The notes below the pieces were generated by a model that was not told the origin of the DNA, did not search any database, and was given only the letters and a program-made list of their open reading frames with translations. Shown here piece by piece: positions 8,504-17,858 of a DNA stretch of 64,000 nt. Position 1 is the stretch's first letter, and each line of letters starts with the position of its first letter. Both the position numbers and the translations under genes were made by a program. The stretch covers positions 6,941,001 through 7,005,000 of the forward strand of contig NZ_CP067100.1 of NCBI RefSeq assembly GCF_016616235.1. Direction: 5' to 3'. This DNA comes from Bradyrhizobium diazoefficiens. GTDB lineage: Bacteria; Pseudomonadota; Alphaproteobacteria; Rhizobiales; Xanthobacteraceae.

Positions 8504-9846
8504 GACGCGCAGTGCCGATGAGCGCGCGCAAGGCAGCGCAAATAGCGCCACGACTTCGCATTCTTTCGCCCAAGCGTAACAAGCTGCTGCAAACCGGCTG
8601 GGAAGGGTTCTTTCCCTACTATGCCGGCTTCCCTGAGGTGTTTGCGCGAGAGTTGCTACAAAGCGCTGAGCTTCCCCGTGGTGCGGTCATCCTCGATCCT
8701 TGGAATGGCAGCGGGACCACCACCTACGCTGCGAGCGGTCTTGGCCTGAGCTCGATCGGCATCGACCTGAACCCCGTGATGATCATCGTCGCGCGCGCAC
8801 GATTGCTCCCGCCAACCGAGGCCGATCATTTGAAGCCACTCGCCGCGACGATCCTCTCTCATGCGTATTCGTCGCCACCGATTTTGGACCCGAGTGACGC
8901 CTTGCTTGGTTGGTTCGAACCATCCACGGCTGCTTTTATCCGCGGCGTTGAGCAGAATATTCGGCGCAGTCTCGTCGGCAACATGACCGAGTCGCCGGAC
9001 GGGATTCATCTTGACAGAATCTCAGGCACGGCGGCGACGCTCTACGTGGCGTTGTTCGCCGCCTGCCGTAAGCTCGTTGCACCGTTCCGCTCGTCAAATC
9101 CGACATGGCTGCGCGTGCCGAAAGAGACCGACGCCCGCGTTGCAGCGACGCAGGCGACAGTCGCGCAGTACTTCGCGGCCAATGTACGGGACATGTCCGC
9201 GGCCTTGGCAGTCAAACTCGATGCAGATCTTCGTATTGCGAACCCTCCCCGCGCCGGGGAGTGTAAGATAAACCTCTCCGACACCGCATCAATGAAGCTA
9301 AGGAAGGGCAGCGTCGACTTCGTGCTGACGTCGCCGCCGTACTGCACCCGGATCGACTATACTGCGGCGACGCGCATTGAACTTGCCGTTCTGGCGCCAT
9401 TGCTAACTGTCGGCGCGCGCGCGCTTGGTAAACAGATGATCGGATCAACGCAAGTACCAAGCGCTTCGATCGAGGTCGATGAAAGCTGGGGCAAGACTTG
9501 TGCCCGGTTCCTACAGAAGCTGCGGAAGCATCCGTCGAAGGCATCGAGCGGATACTACTATCGCACCCATCTTGACTACTTCCACAAAATGTCGCGCTCG
9601 ATCGAGCGCATGTCCCACGCGCTGAAACCCGGGGGTCACGCGATCCTTGTCATTCAGGATTCCTACTACAAGGACCTGCACAATGATCTGCCCAAGATCA
9701 TCACCGAAATCGGAGTGGAACATGGGCTGAGCCTCGAGCGACGTAAGAACTTTCACCTGCGATCCATGTCCGACATCAACCCCGGTCGTCGATCATATGT
9801 ACGCCCTTCGGGGGCAACCGAATCCGTCCTCTGCTTTGTCAAGTAG
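8500..9846 (+). CDS. DNA N4-cytosine/N6-adenine methyltransferase
   Basis: 448 aa, ATG 8500 overlapping the toxin stop (ATGA). AdoMet-binding motif I, DPWNGSGTT, is at residues 66-74 and the catalytic motif IV, TSPPY, near 277-281. The ~200 residues between them would hold target recognition, an alpha- or gamma-like motif order. SPPY is most frequent in N4-cytosine enzymes. No restriction endonuclease gene of standard type adjoins it. Divergently across the shared control region lies the nuclease-helicase operon, so this enzyme could mark self DNA for that system. Alternatively it is an orphan methylase or a regulatory methylase for the toxin operon. Confidence 0.88.
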   Translation: MRRAVPMSARKAAQIAPRLRILSPKRNKLLQTGWEGFFPYYAGFPEVFARELLQSAELPRGAVILDPWNGSGTTTYAASGLGLSSIGIDLNPVMIIVARARLLPPTEADHLKPLAATILSHAYSSPPILDPSDALLGWFEPSTAAFIRGVEQNIRRSLVGNMTESPDGIHLDRISGTAATLYVALFAACRKLVAPFRSSNPTWLRVPKETDARVAATQATVAQYFAANVRDMSAALAVKLDADLRIANPPRAGECKINLSDTASMKLRKGSVDFVLTSPPYCTRIDYTAATRIELAVLAPLLTVGARALGKQMIGSTQVPSASIEVDESWGKTCARFLQKLRKHPSKASSGYYYRTHLDYFHKMSRSIERMSHALKPGGHAILVIQDSYYKDLHNDLPKIITEIGVEHGLSLERRKNFHLRSMSDINPGRRSYVRPSGATESVLCFVK

Positions 9847-10204
9847 TGCGGCAACTGTGGGCGAAGACGCCGAATACGGACGCGCACTTGGGCAGAAAGC
9901 AGTCCATGCCGCAGGACCAATTCCCGACAGAGACGCTGTTGAGGGTGGGACCATACGATCATCCCCACCGGTGCAACCAAACGGTCAATGCCCGGGGCGG
10001 GCCCCAGCTGCCGGCCCCTCCCCATCGATGTTAGGTTGATTTTCGTTCAGGCTTCGGAATAAGCTTGCAACGCAAGCGCCGTTCAACCTAGAATTACTAG
10101 CGATTGATATGACTTCTGTTTCTTCCCCTCTCTTATTTTGCAAGCGCATATGAACCATTACCGAAGGCGGCCGGCTGGGTCCGCGGCCGAAAGGGTCAAC
10201 CCTT
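9847..10204. other. intergenic region with small inverted repeat
   Basis: No gene was found in these 358 bases. A perfect inverted repeat, GCTTGC-AAC-GCAAGC, lies at 10063-10077, and TTGCAAGC recurs near 10138. The second half is A/T-richer and probably carries the promoter of the next operon. AAAGGG upstream of 10205 is a plausible ribosome site. Confidence 0.5.
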
Positions 10205-11989
10205 ATGGTTGATTCGATCGAGATCGCGCCGGAGTTAGTCGAGCTTATTCTGCGAACCTCACGCGTGAAGGGGTGTAGCGAGGTCTACTCGCTTGCGCCG
10301 CGCGGACATCGAGTAGCTTTCTACTTCCAACAGCGTCGAGCGACATTGCTTGCGGCGGCGATCACGAACCGCATCGGACGCGACGCCCTGAAAACCCGCA
10401 AAATCTGTATAATCGGCGGGGGAGCCTCAGGTCTCACCTTCCTTCTTGCGATAAGCAACGAGGGTGCAGAGAACGTATCATTGTACGAAGCCGGGAAATC
10501 ACTCATCACGAGAGGTGCTCGTGCTAAGCACAGGCTCGTGCATCCGAACTATAACCGATGGCCTCTGCTCGGATCCATGGACGTCTTCACCAGCCTCCCT
10601 GTTTTAAACTGGTACGCCGAATCGGCTGACCATGTCGTCAAACAACTTCAAGAGCGGATCGCGACGGATTACGACGATCTGATATCGAACAGCGTGAAAA
10701 CTAAACACAAGGCAAAAAGAATCACTCAAGGCGATACCTCTCTTGCACATCGACTAAGCGTGACCTTTGAAGTCGACGGAAGCGAGGTCCGGGAGAATTT
10801 CCAGCTAGTCGTGATCGCCGCAGGCTTTGGGGATGAAAGCGGCACGGCTTGGGGTTTCCACGATTATTGGACAAAAGAAGAGGACTTTGACGAAGACACT
10901 CACTCGCGCCCTTCCATCGTATATGGCGTCGGCGACGGCGCGCTTATCGACATCGTGCGCTGCTGCGCAAAAAAGCCCGATGACGCTTGGCGAATTCCGT
11001 TGGGAACGATTGCTAGGCTCCGACCGCAGCACGCGACCACGCTATTCCGGGACAATCGCGAGGTCAAAGTCAGACCTCCAATATTTGAGCCCATGGAAAA
11101 GAAGATACAGGCTCATGAAGAAAGCATCCGCAGCGTCGCCTGGGCGATGTCGCGAAGCAGCGAAAAGACTTCCAATTCCTACGCGGAAGATGAAGAGAGC
11201 TTCTATCTCAGCTGCATCTCCGACCTGCAAAAGGACAAGCGTACGCTCATCCGTTTTCTGGACGGCAATTTCAAGCCGATCGCGCCGGACCATCTCAAAC
11301 CGGTCCTGGTCGGTACGATTCAGAGCGCCTTTGAGCCGACCTCGGCGCCGATCAACAAGCTGCTGCTCGCCTATCTCATAGCGACGAAGAGAATTATTTA
11401 TTCGCATCGAGACAGGGCTCAGCAGAGCTCCGAACTCGACCTATGGAAGTCCGAAGATGCGACCGTTAAGCAAAGGAAGATCACTATCTGCAGATTCGGG
11501 GCCGCCAAGAATTTTCCCGCAAAGAAGCCCGTGAAAGGGCGCAAAACGAAGAGCAAGGCCGTATTTCCGGCGAAAGGCATCGAAGTAGCGATAGGTCCGA
11601 AGAGCATCTTCACTGAGACGGACACCGAAGCCCATCTGATCGACGCCCTTTCGGGGGTCACCGGCGGCGAATACGTGCTCTTCGACGCGATGCCACATCG
11701 TCTAACTTTGGCACGCTACGGGGAAGATAAAGACGAAGTCACCCGCGACACCATGGAGAAAAACAAACCTATTCTCATGAGTTTCGCGCGAGACAACCTC
11801 GATGCCGAAACCGTAACCTTCCATCCGCGCAGCGACAAACAAAGCGCCAAGTGGGTCATCTTCACCGCCCTCACCGACGAGGAAGTCAGACAACGGCTCA
11901 TGCCCCTCGGAGGATTGGATGGCAACTTCTTCGGTGCTCCGATTGTCCTCAATTCGCCCGCCTCGCGAGACAAAGGAACGAGCTTCTGA
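10205..11989 (+). CDS. FAD/NAD(P)-binding Rossmann protein, first gene of a three-gene cassette
   Basis: 594 aa. A classical dinucleotide-binding motif, KICIIGGGASGLTFLL, begins near residue 65, ending its second strand in the acidic SLYEAG. A second nucleotide-site-like strand (LVVIAAGFGDES, then SIVYGVGDGALID) lies in the middle. This is the arrangement of FAD-dependent oxidoreductases or flavin-dependent NAD(P)-binding proteins. The first 60 residues are an added helical region not typical of the family. The last 200 residues (basic VKGRKTKSKAVF linker and onward) are unrecognised and may be a partner-binding domain. It ends 1 base into the next start (TGATG), so the cassette is coupled. 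It could sense or consume NAD(P) or redox state. The specific reaction is unknown. Confidence 0.75.
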   Translation: MVDSIEIAPELVELILRTSRVKGCSEVYSLAPRGHRVAFYFQQRRATLLAAAITNRIGRDALKTRKICIIGGGASGLTFLLAISNEGAENVSLYEAGKSLITRGARAKHRLVHPNYNRWPLLGSMDVFTSLPVLNWYAESADHVVKQLQERIATDYDDLISNSVKTKHKAKRITQGDTSLAHRLSVTFEVDGSEVRENFQLVVIAAGFGDESGTAWGFHDYWTKEEDFDEDTHSRPSIVYGVGDGALIDIVRCCAKKPDDAWRIPLGTIARLRPQHATTLFRDNREVKVRPPIFEPMEKKIQAHEESIRSVAWAMSRSSEKTSNSYAEDEESFYLSCISDLQKDKRTLIRFLDGNFKPIAPDHLKPVLVGTIQSAFEPTSAPINKLLLAYLIATKRIIYSHRDRAQQSSELDLWKSEDATVKQRKITICRFGAAKNFPAKKPVKGRKTKSKAVFPAKGIEVAIGPKSIFTETDTEAHLIDALSGVTGGEYVLFDAMPHRLTLARYGEDKDEVTRDTMEKNKPILMSFARDNLDAETVTFHPRSDKQSAKWVIFTALTDEEVRQRLMPLGGLDGNFFGAPIVLNSPASRDKGTSF

Positions 11990-12750
11990 TGCTCAATTCG
12001 ACGTCCCTATTAAAGGTCAACGACGCAAACCATTCGGTTCGGCTTTCCTATGTCTTTGAGGACTACGGAGGGGCAAGAAAGGGGTTAACGACGGCTCAAC
12101 TCGTCTCAACGAAAGACCCACTGTCCTTCAGTGCCGGTTGGCCAATTCGTGAACGACGGCAAGTCTTCGTCCAAGGGGCCGATGTCGGCATCCTGGACGC
12201 TTATCGCGATCTTGGCACAGACGATCTCGAAAACCCAGACGTCCTGCGTGGGGGCGCACTCACGTGCGCCTTCACCGTATCGGACAAGGTAAGGGTCGAT
12301 GCATCGGTCGGTTCACCGAACGTGCAGATCGTGGAATGGGACGACTGTGCGGGACAGACCGCGTACATCTTGGGCGAAGGCGCCGTGGGAACGCTGCTCG
12401 ACGAGCTCACTCACCTGCGATGGGGCGGTCGACACATCTACCCCTTGATCCAACTTCGGCGTTCGGATCAGGACATGCGCGAAAACAGAGCGATCCGCAA
12501 CGGCGCCATGGTAACGACGGCCAACTCCTCACTCGTAGGCGTCATAGTGGCGATCTACGATGAAGGGACGCGTTACGCCGTCGCTCCCATCACGGATATC
12601 CTGGATTGGCATCACTTTCGATTGCCTCAGGCTCCCGATGAACTGTTCTCGCCGCCCGAAGAACCGGCGACCAAACCGGCGGCCTGGCGATTCAAACAGA
12701 AGCTTGATCCCAAATTGGCGAACCTCATAACCGAGGAAGAGGCCGCCTGA
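11989..12750 (+). CDS. unknown 253-aa protein of the FAD-PIN cassette
   Basis: I do not recognise a family. The start ATG at 11989 shares one base with the preceding TGA; a longer reading from 11851 overlaps the upstream gene and is rejected. The sequence is rich in short beta strands (LTCAFTVSDKVRVDASVG, VQIVEWDD). It contains HLRWGGRHIYPLIQLRRSD followed by MVTTANSSLVGVIVAIY. The TANSSLVG stretch resembles a catalytic Ser/Cys environment but cannot be assigned. No signal peptide or membrane segment is seen. Its stop is 1 base before the PIN-protein start, so all three genes are probably made together and may form a complex. Confidence 0.7.
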   Translation: MLNSTSLLKVNDANHSVRLSYVFEDYGGARKGLTTAQLVSTKDPLSFSAGWPIRERRQVFVQGADVGILDAYRDLGTDDLENPDVLRGGALTCAFTVSDKVRVDASVGSPNVQIVEWDDCAGQTAYILGEGAVGTLLDELTHLRWGGRHIYPLIQLRRSDQDMRENRAIRNGAMVTTANSSLVGVIVAIYDEGTRYAVAPITDILDWHHFRLPQAPDELFSPPEEPATKPAAWRFKQKLDPKLANLITEEEAA

Positions 12751-12751
12751 G

Positions 12752-15376
12752 ATGGAGTATATCCCTCGACCGCGGCCTTCCGGAACGAACGAGCTAAAAG
12801 CAGAACTCGTTCGAAACGCCGCGTTCGTCGCCCACGAGGGGTACAAGGCAAAGGAGCTCTCGAATTGGTTGGGCGCAGACAACAAGCGCCGCGTCCTATA
12901 CGTTTTTGATACCGACGTGATCGTGGCGCATTGCGCTCCCTGGCGAACCGGCCCCGCCGATGACGTCTTTCTCGGGCGAGGATACGGACAGGTTCTTCCG
13001 CAAAAGCCCTACGAAAGCTACCCGCCCGGACGACGGCAAGCGGCTTTGTTCGAAGAGCGCCGCCGTGCCGAAGCAGTGTGCTGGTTGTTGGCCGACAAGG
13101 CTCTGCGCAACGCGCTAGAGCATCAACCGATATTGCAGATGGGCCCGCATTTCGCCGAGACGCTACGCGTCTACGAGGCCGTGAAATTGGACGCGAAGTC
13201 CGAACCTGCCTACGTACGCTCGACGGCCGAGGCGCGGCAGGATCACATCCTGAATCAGACCCTGCAGTTCATAAGAACCAATGTGCAGTCCGAGAAATGG
13301 CCATTGGAAATCAATCCGGGCCATTTTTTGAGCAACGTTCTTAGCCGAATGCAGGTTCGCGACCTTCAAAGGACGAGCCCGTTCGTCAGAGAGTGGGACG
13401 GCTTTCTGGATCTAGTCCGGCGCGGAGGAGGAATCTTCGAACTGACGGAATTTCGTCCCAGCGACGCCTCCATGACGGAGCACCAGACAGAAGCATGGAC
13501 AAAGATCTGCGCAAGACTCAAGCGACAGGGTAAATCGCCTGAATGGAACAACCTACATGCCGTCTTTCAGGCTATAGTTGCGCCCGACCGATATCAGCGC
13601 TCCCGCGATAGGTTGGAGGTGGATGCTGAAACGCTTACGGGCCTCGCCCTGGCAAACAAGTGGCTGTCGGAAATCGAGGACGCGCTACGCATCGTATTCG
13701 TTACCGGCGACCGCAAAATGGTACTTGCTCTAGCGGCCGCGCGGGACATCTTGCGAGGCTCCGAGGGCGAAATGCCATCTCGCTTCGCTTTTGACCACGT
13801 CCATCATCTCTGGTCGCTCGTCGACAGCATCGGAGCAGACATCACTCTCCCATCCCGCAACTATGGTCGCCGCTCGGAGCTGTTCTCAGGCTTCCTCGCA
13901 TTCGACGAAAACGAACAGTCCGCAGCGGAGGTCCATCGCCTGGCCAGATACGCGATCAGAGCGGAGCCTGCGTTGACCTTTCGCTTGCTTCATCAAGACA
14001 TTGAGCAAGCCTATGCGCGGTGGGACGATTTTTCCGAGGGTGCAGCCAATTTGCACCGCTATTTCCTGAGCGGCAATACGGAGGAGATATCCGAGGTTCT
14101 CATCGAGAAGCTGAAGTTCGGCGACCCCAACTGGGACCTGGAGAAGCTTCGGGCAGTCGTGCAGGAGACGATGGCCAGGGCTCGCGACCGATCTAACGTG
14201 GAGTTTTCGGGCATCGGTGCGAATTCGATATTGGACGCGCACAGGCACGGAGTCCGAAACCCTCCCGATCTAATGTTCGACAGTCTGAAGGTGACTCATA
14301 GGATCTTCAAGGATCTCGCGCTCCCTAGACGAATCTTTCTCGATGCCGACGATTTCGCTCGTCGGTTCGAGCGCATCGTCGACGACTGCTACCAGCCTCC
14401 CCTCGGCAGCACCGTCGACGACGATCACCGGCAGGAATGCTATCTGAAGTATCTCGTGCTGGGCGCGCTCTTCGCCAGCGCGAATCGCTGGCTAGTGGCC
14501 GAGCAGCACGCTGAGAGCGCAGCGAGGATCATAGAACGAGCAAAGGATCTAAGGGATCCGATACGTACTCGCTCGCCGCGAGCCGAACTTCGATCCCACA
14601 TGAGCGGACGCGAGGCTTACTATCTTCTGGCCGTGTCCACCCGCGTAAGAGCCCGGGACGAACGGGGCTTCAACGAGTCCGAGCGGTGGCTGCGCGAGGC
14701 GCGGATCCGCCTGCAGGAAGACAGAAAAGAGCGAACCGGCCAGGGCGTACCCTACATCCGCTTCGATTGCGAGGCTCTCGCTCTCTCGCTTTCGCGTTAC
14801 TATCATGCGCGATCGCAGCCGGGCGAGCCTCGAGCCGATCGCTTCGCGGACGCCGTCTTTCGTCAAGCACGCGCGGTGCTGAACGAAAGGGATGCGATGG
14901 CTCGACGTAACGCAAGCACCGACGTACCGCCCGGCGACAAGCTCGACAACCTTCCGGCAAGCACGCGAGCGAGTATCGCGACGAATATTCTGCAGGTCGC
15001 AGCGATCGCCTGCTTCCGCGATCGCAAAGATTATTTCGGCAACGAAACATCCCCCGTCGAAAGAGGGCTGATTTCCGACGAGTTGGCTACTCTGATCGAC
15101 AGCACAAGTCTTTTGGCGGAACTCGAGCGTGTCTCGGTCGAAGAGGCGGTCGGGCCGGCAACCGCCAGCGCGGAAATCATATGTTCGCCGCTGATGATGC
15201 GCTACGCGGTCGTAGCGGCCATGATGATCGGCGACTCCCGCATCTGGCGTCCGCAAAGCTTGCAGGAAGTCGATGAACTGTTCCGAAGCCGGGAAATCGC
15301 AGTGACGTCCTACGATCGCTGGCGGTTCGACATGCTGCGAAACCTCGCGAGAGAATTGCTTTCGCAAGGTAGATAG
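12752..15376 (+). CDS. large PIN-like nuclease with helical C-terminal region
   Basis: 874 aa. Near residues 48-60, RVLYVFDTDVIVAH gives the first acidic strand of a PIN fold (D53, D55). About 260 residues later, RIVFVTGDRKMVLALAA gives the TGD motif and helix that close a PIN active site. The long helical insertion between them is unusual. From residue ~370 the protein is all-helical and repeat-like with many Arg/Glu heptads, suitable as a scaffold or sensor. PIN domains are usually RNases, for example VapC toxins. This one is far larger than VapC and comes third in a tightly coupled cassette. The endonuclease activity is inferred from motifs; targets are unknown. Confidence 0.72.
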   Translation: MEYIPRPRPSGTNELKAELVRNAAFVAHEGYKAKELSNWLGADNKRRVLYVFDTDVIVAHCAPWRTGPADDVFLGRGYGQVLPQKPYESYPPGRRQAALFEERRRAEAVCWLLADKALRNALEHQPILQMGPHFAETLRVYEAVKLDAKSEPAYVRSTAEARQDHILNQTLQFIRTNVQSEKWPLEINPGHFLSNVLSRMQVRDLQRTSPFVREWDGFLDLVRRGGGIFELTEFRPSDASMTEHQTEAWTKICARLKRQGKSPEWNNLHAVFQAIVAPDRYQRSRDRLEVDAETLTGLALANKWLSEIEDALRIVFVTGDRKMVLALAAARDILRGSEGEMPSRFAFDHVHHLWSLVDSIGADITLPSRNYGRRSELFSGFLAFDENEQSAAEVHRLARYAIRAEPALTFRLLHQDIEQAYARWDDFSEGAANLHRYFLSGNTEEISEVLIEKLKFGDPNWDLEKLRAVVQETMARARDRSNVEFSGIGANSILDAHRHGVRNPPDLMFDSLKVTHRIFKDLALPRRIFLDADDFARRFERIVDDCYQPPLGSTVDDDHRQECYLKYLVLGALFASANRWLVAEQHAESAARIIERAKDLRDPIRTRSPRAELRSHMSGREAYYLLAVSTRVRARDERGFNESERWLREARIRLQEDRKERTGQGVPYIRFDCEALALSLSRYYHARSQPGEPRADRFADAVFRQARAVLNERDAMARRNASTDVPPGDKLDNLPASTRASIATNILQVAAIACFRDRKDYFGNETSPVERGLISDELATLIDSTSLLAELERVSVEEAVGPATASAEIICSPLMMRYAVVAAMMIGDSRIWRPQSLQEVDELFRSREIAVTSYDRWRFDMLRNLARELLSQGR

Positions 15377-15926
15377 CGTCGACGAAGGTCTTTGGAAGCG
15401 CTTTTTCGAACCGACATCCCTAGCCGCTGCAAGACCGCACCGCTACTTGCTTCCCGAGTATAACGCTGCGGAAGTCAGATACCCGATCAAACGAGGCCCT
15501 CGTCGCGGACGATGCGAACCCCGCAGCCAATCGCGACTGTAGTGCGCCCTCCATGTAGCCGAAAAACGGAAGACAGCAGCGTTCATGCCCCGCCAACAGT
15601 GCGTGCGATATCGAGGTTGATCAACCCGCCCCATAGAAATGGCCCACGACCTGAGGACTGGTCAGACAGCCTGAGCTGATGAAGTCATCCCCAAACTTTC
15701 CGGAATCGCGACCATTGTTGGCTCGGCGGTGCGCCCCGAAAATTCCGTACTGCGCCGTTCAAGGCAACACTTCAGGCCGAGCCGAAAGGTGCAGCGTCCG
15801 GAATTGTACCCACCAAAACAAGGAGGCGACGGCATTTTTTGTGTGTGGCACACTTCTTTGCCAACATTTGGAAGGACAATTCGTCCAACAGAGCCGCTTG
15901 CAGCGCTCACGCTCAGGAGCAGTCGG
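15377..15926. other. gene-free stretch
   Basis: About 550 bases between the PIN gene and the diiron-protein gene. Short frames on both strands have no recognisable product. The only clear element is AGGAG just before the ATG at 15927. It may contain decayed sequence. Confidence 0.4.
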
Positions 15927-16670
15927 ATGATCACGCCATTTCAACGGAACTGGAGTCCAAAAGAATTGTTCAATGCTCTTACGCCGGCGATGTTCAGCGC
16001 CGAACCGTCGGTTGTGCGCGCACGGTGGAATAAATTGTGGCCTGACCTGTACACCGAATATGACGCCAGGCATTTGAAAGCCGAGTTATCCGTCCGCAAT
16101 CTGATTGCCACCGATGAAGCTCGCGCATTTTTTACTGTCTGGGCCGCGGACGAAGAACGTCACACCGATGGCTTTGTCCGCATCATTGAACTTGTCGCCA
16201 ATGGATCCGAGAGGAACCTCCGAGAGAGATTGGAGGCTCGACCGCATGATTTCGGTACGATCAATGATCACCTCACGGACGAATTCTCTGTGATGGTTAT
16301 CATCGCATTCGATGAGATGTGCACTTGCCACGCCTATGCCGCAGACAAGCCGTTCTATACCGAACTTCGCAACGACATCTTCCATCATTGGCTGCGAGAG
16401 GTGATTGCCGACGAGGCGGTTCACTCGATGAACGCCGTTAACGTGATTCGCGCACGCTATCGCGACCGCGTTGGAGAAATTGGTGCAATGCTCGATAGCA
16501 TAATCAGCGACATCGATGATCTAAGCTACGCTGGCACCTTCCTGCTTGACTATTTCGGCGCCATATACACGAAGGAGTTGCTCGACAAATGCCGCGTCGC
16601 GATCTTGAGAAATGTCGAAAAACCTCCCCAGGCCGTAGAGCGAGACAGATGGAGCCATCGCCCGAATTGA
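15927..16670 (+). CDS. ferritin-like diiron protein
   Basis: 247 aa. The start ATG at 15927 has CAGGAG eight bases upstream; a longer ORF to 15729 lacks family-like sequence. Two carboxylate-histidine motifs stand in helices about 85 residues apart: DEERHTDGF (ExxH) and ADEAVHSMN (ExxH). FDEMCTCHAY precedes the second. Four-helix diiron proteins with this spacing include ferritin-like oxygenases of the AurF/desaturase type. It is cytosolic, with no signal sequence. It probably binds two metals and acts as an oxidase/oxygenase or metal store. The specific substrate cannot be read from sequence. Confidence 0.75.
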   Translation: MITPFQRNWSPKELFNALTPAMFSAEPSVVRARWNKLWPDLYTEYDARHLKAELSVRNLIATDEARAFFTVWAADEERHTDGFVRIIELVANGSERNLRERLEARPHDFGTINDHLTDEFSVMVIIAFDEMCTCHAYAADKPFYTELRNDIFHHWLREVIADEAVHSMNAVNVIRARYRDRVGEIGAMLDSIISDIDDLSYAGTFLLDYFGAIYTKELLDKCRVAILRNVEKPPQAVERDRWSHRPN

Positions 16671-17504
16671 GGTCAATGTCGTGCCCCGTTGCGGAGTGAT
16701 TCCGGCGCCGGGCGCCCAGCGGCCTCTTCGGGTCTCACACGATCGGTGCGAGCGATCAGGCACGTCGGCAATCGTTACGATTTGCTCTGACGAGAATGCC
16801 TTGTGGTCTGTGTCTACCGTCCCGATATCGCGGTACGTAGCGGTGGATGCCGAAATCCGAACGAGAGATGTTGCCGCACATTCTTGCGGTGGCGGTTATT
16901 TCGCATTCCGAGTGCACATTGCAGCTTAAGCTGTGATGTTCTGACTTGGGCGGGAGCCGGCACGATGAACTGGAGTTCACCATCTTCGGGGACCAACGTG
17001 GCGGTTTCAGGAGCGATCTCGCCGAATGGTTTCTGATGTTATAGAGGCCATTCAAACAATGGCTATCCTTGATCGCGCGGTTGTGAGCTGGGTGAGCACA
17101 GCAGCTGGCACTTCTGTCGAGATGATTGGAGATGCGCTGGTCGATGATTCGCAGAGAGCCGGGCGCTGCACGGAATACGATGATCGACCGGTAACGGCCC
17201 GACCTTCACTGTCTTTCGCACGCTGCAGCTCGAAGCCTACCCGCAGCAAGCCGCCGCGGCAAGGCCGTGAAGTCTCTCGATCACCATGATGCCCGGTATG
17301 CACTGTCCGAACGCCCAAAAATTGCGCTCTTAAGCGTCGACTATTGGATGGAGATTGCAATTTCGAGCACTTTCCTATTCCGGCTGGAGTACGTCGAGAG
17401 CAATGCGACGGCTTCTGAAACGATATTGAACTCCAGTTGTAAGAGGCAGCGCTAGATGACGTTTTAATTAGAAGGTACGTTTCACGTTGCTTTTGAGTCA
17501 GGCG
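16671..17504. other. gene-free stretch, possibly decayed
   Basis: About 830 bases with only short frames on both strands and no recognisable motif. Composition is like the surrounding island. I see no tRNA or clear terminator. Confidence 0.35.
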
Positions 17505-17858
17505 ATGAGCTCAATATTGAAAATGGCGGCGGTGGGGGCGATTTTCTTTGGAGAAGCCCTTTCGATAATCGCCGAGTTGATTGCATCAAGGCAGTTTGGG
17601 AAAGCTGACGGGCAGCTCACAACGCTTGTGCCGATGTTCCTCCTGATATCAGTCGGTGGTATCCTGCTCGTCTGCGGATACGCACTCGGCTACATGTATC
17701 TCAAGAATATCTGGATCATTGTCGCGATATCGGTGGGCGCAATTTTAGTGGTGGAACCAATTCTGGCGCTTCTGCTCTTTCGAGACGTGCCGACAGCCGG
17801 TTCGCTGATCGGGCTGGTGTTCGGTGCGCTCGGCACGCTAGCTGCGATAATTTTGTGA
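17505..17858 (+). CDS. small four-helix membrane protein (SMR/DMT-like)
   Basis: 117 aa with about four hydrophobic helices. The last one, SLIGLVFGALGTLAAIIL, has the small-residue GxxxGxxG pattern of small multidrug resistance and DMT transporters. The preceding LALLLFRDVPTAG loop is also typical. An early Glu (FGEALSII) could serve as the coupling acid. The ATG at 17505 is preferred; a TTG at 17487 is possible. SMR proteins are usually 105-115 aa, matching this length. The substrate is unknown. Confidence 0.6.
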   Translation: MSSILKMAAVGAIFFGEALSIIAELIASRQFGKADGQLTTLVPMFLLISVGGILLVCGYALGYMYLKNIWIIVAISVGAILVVEPILALLLFRDVPTAGSLIGLVFGALGTLAAIIL

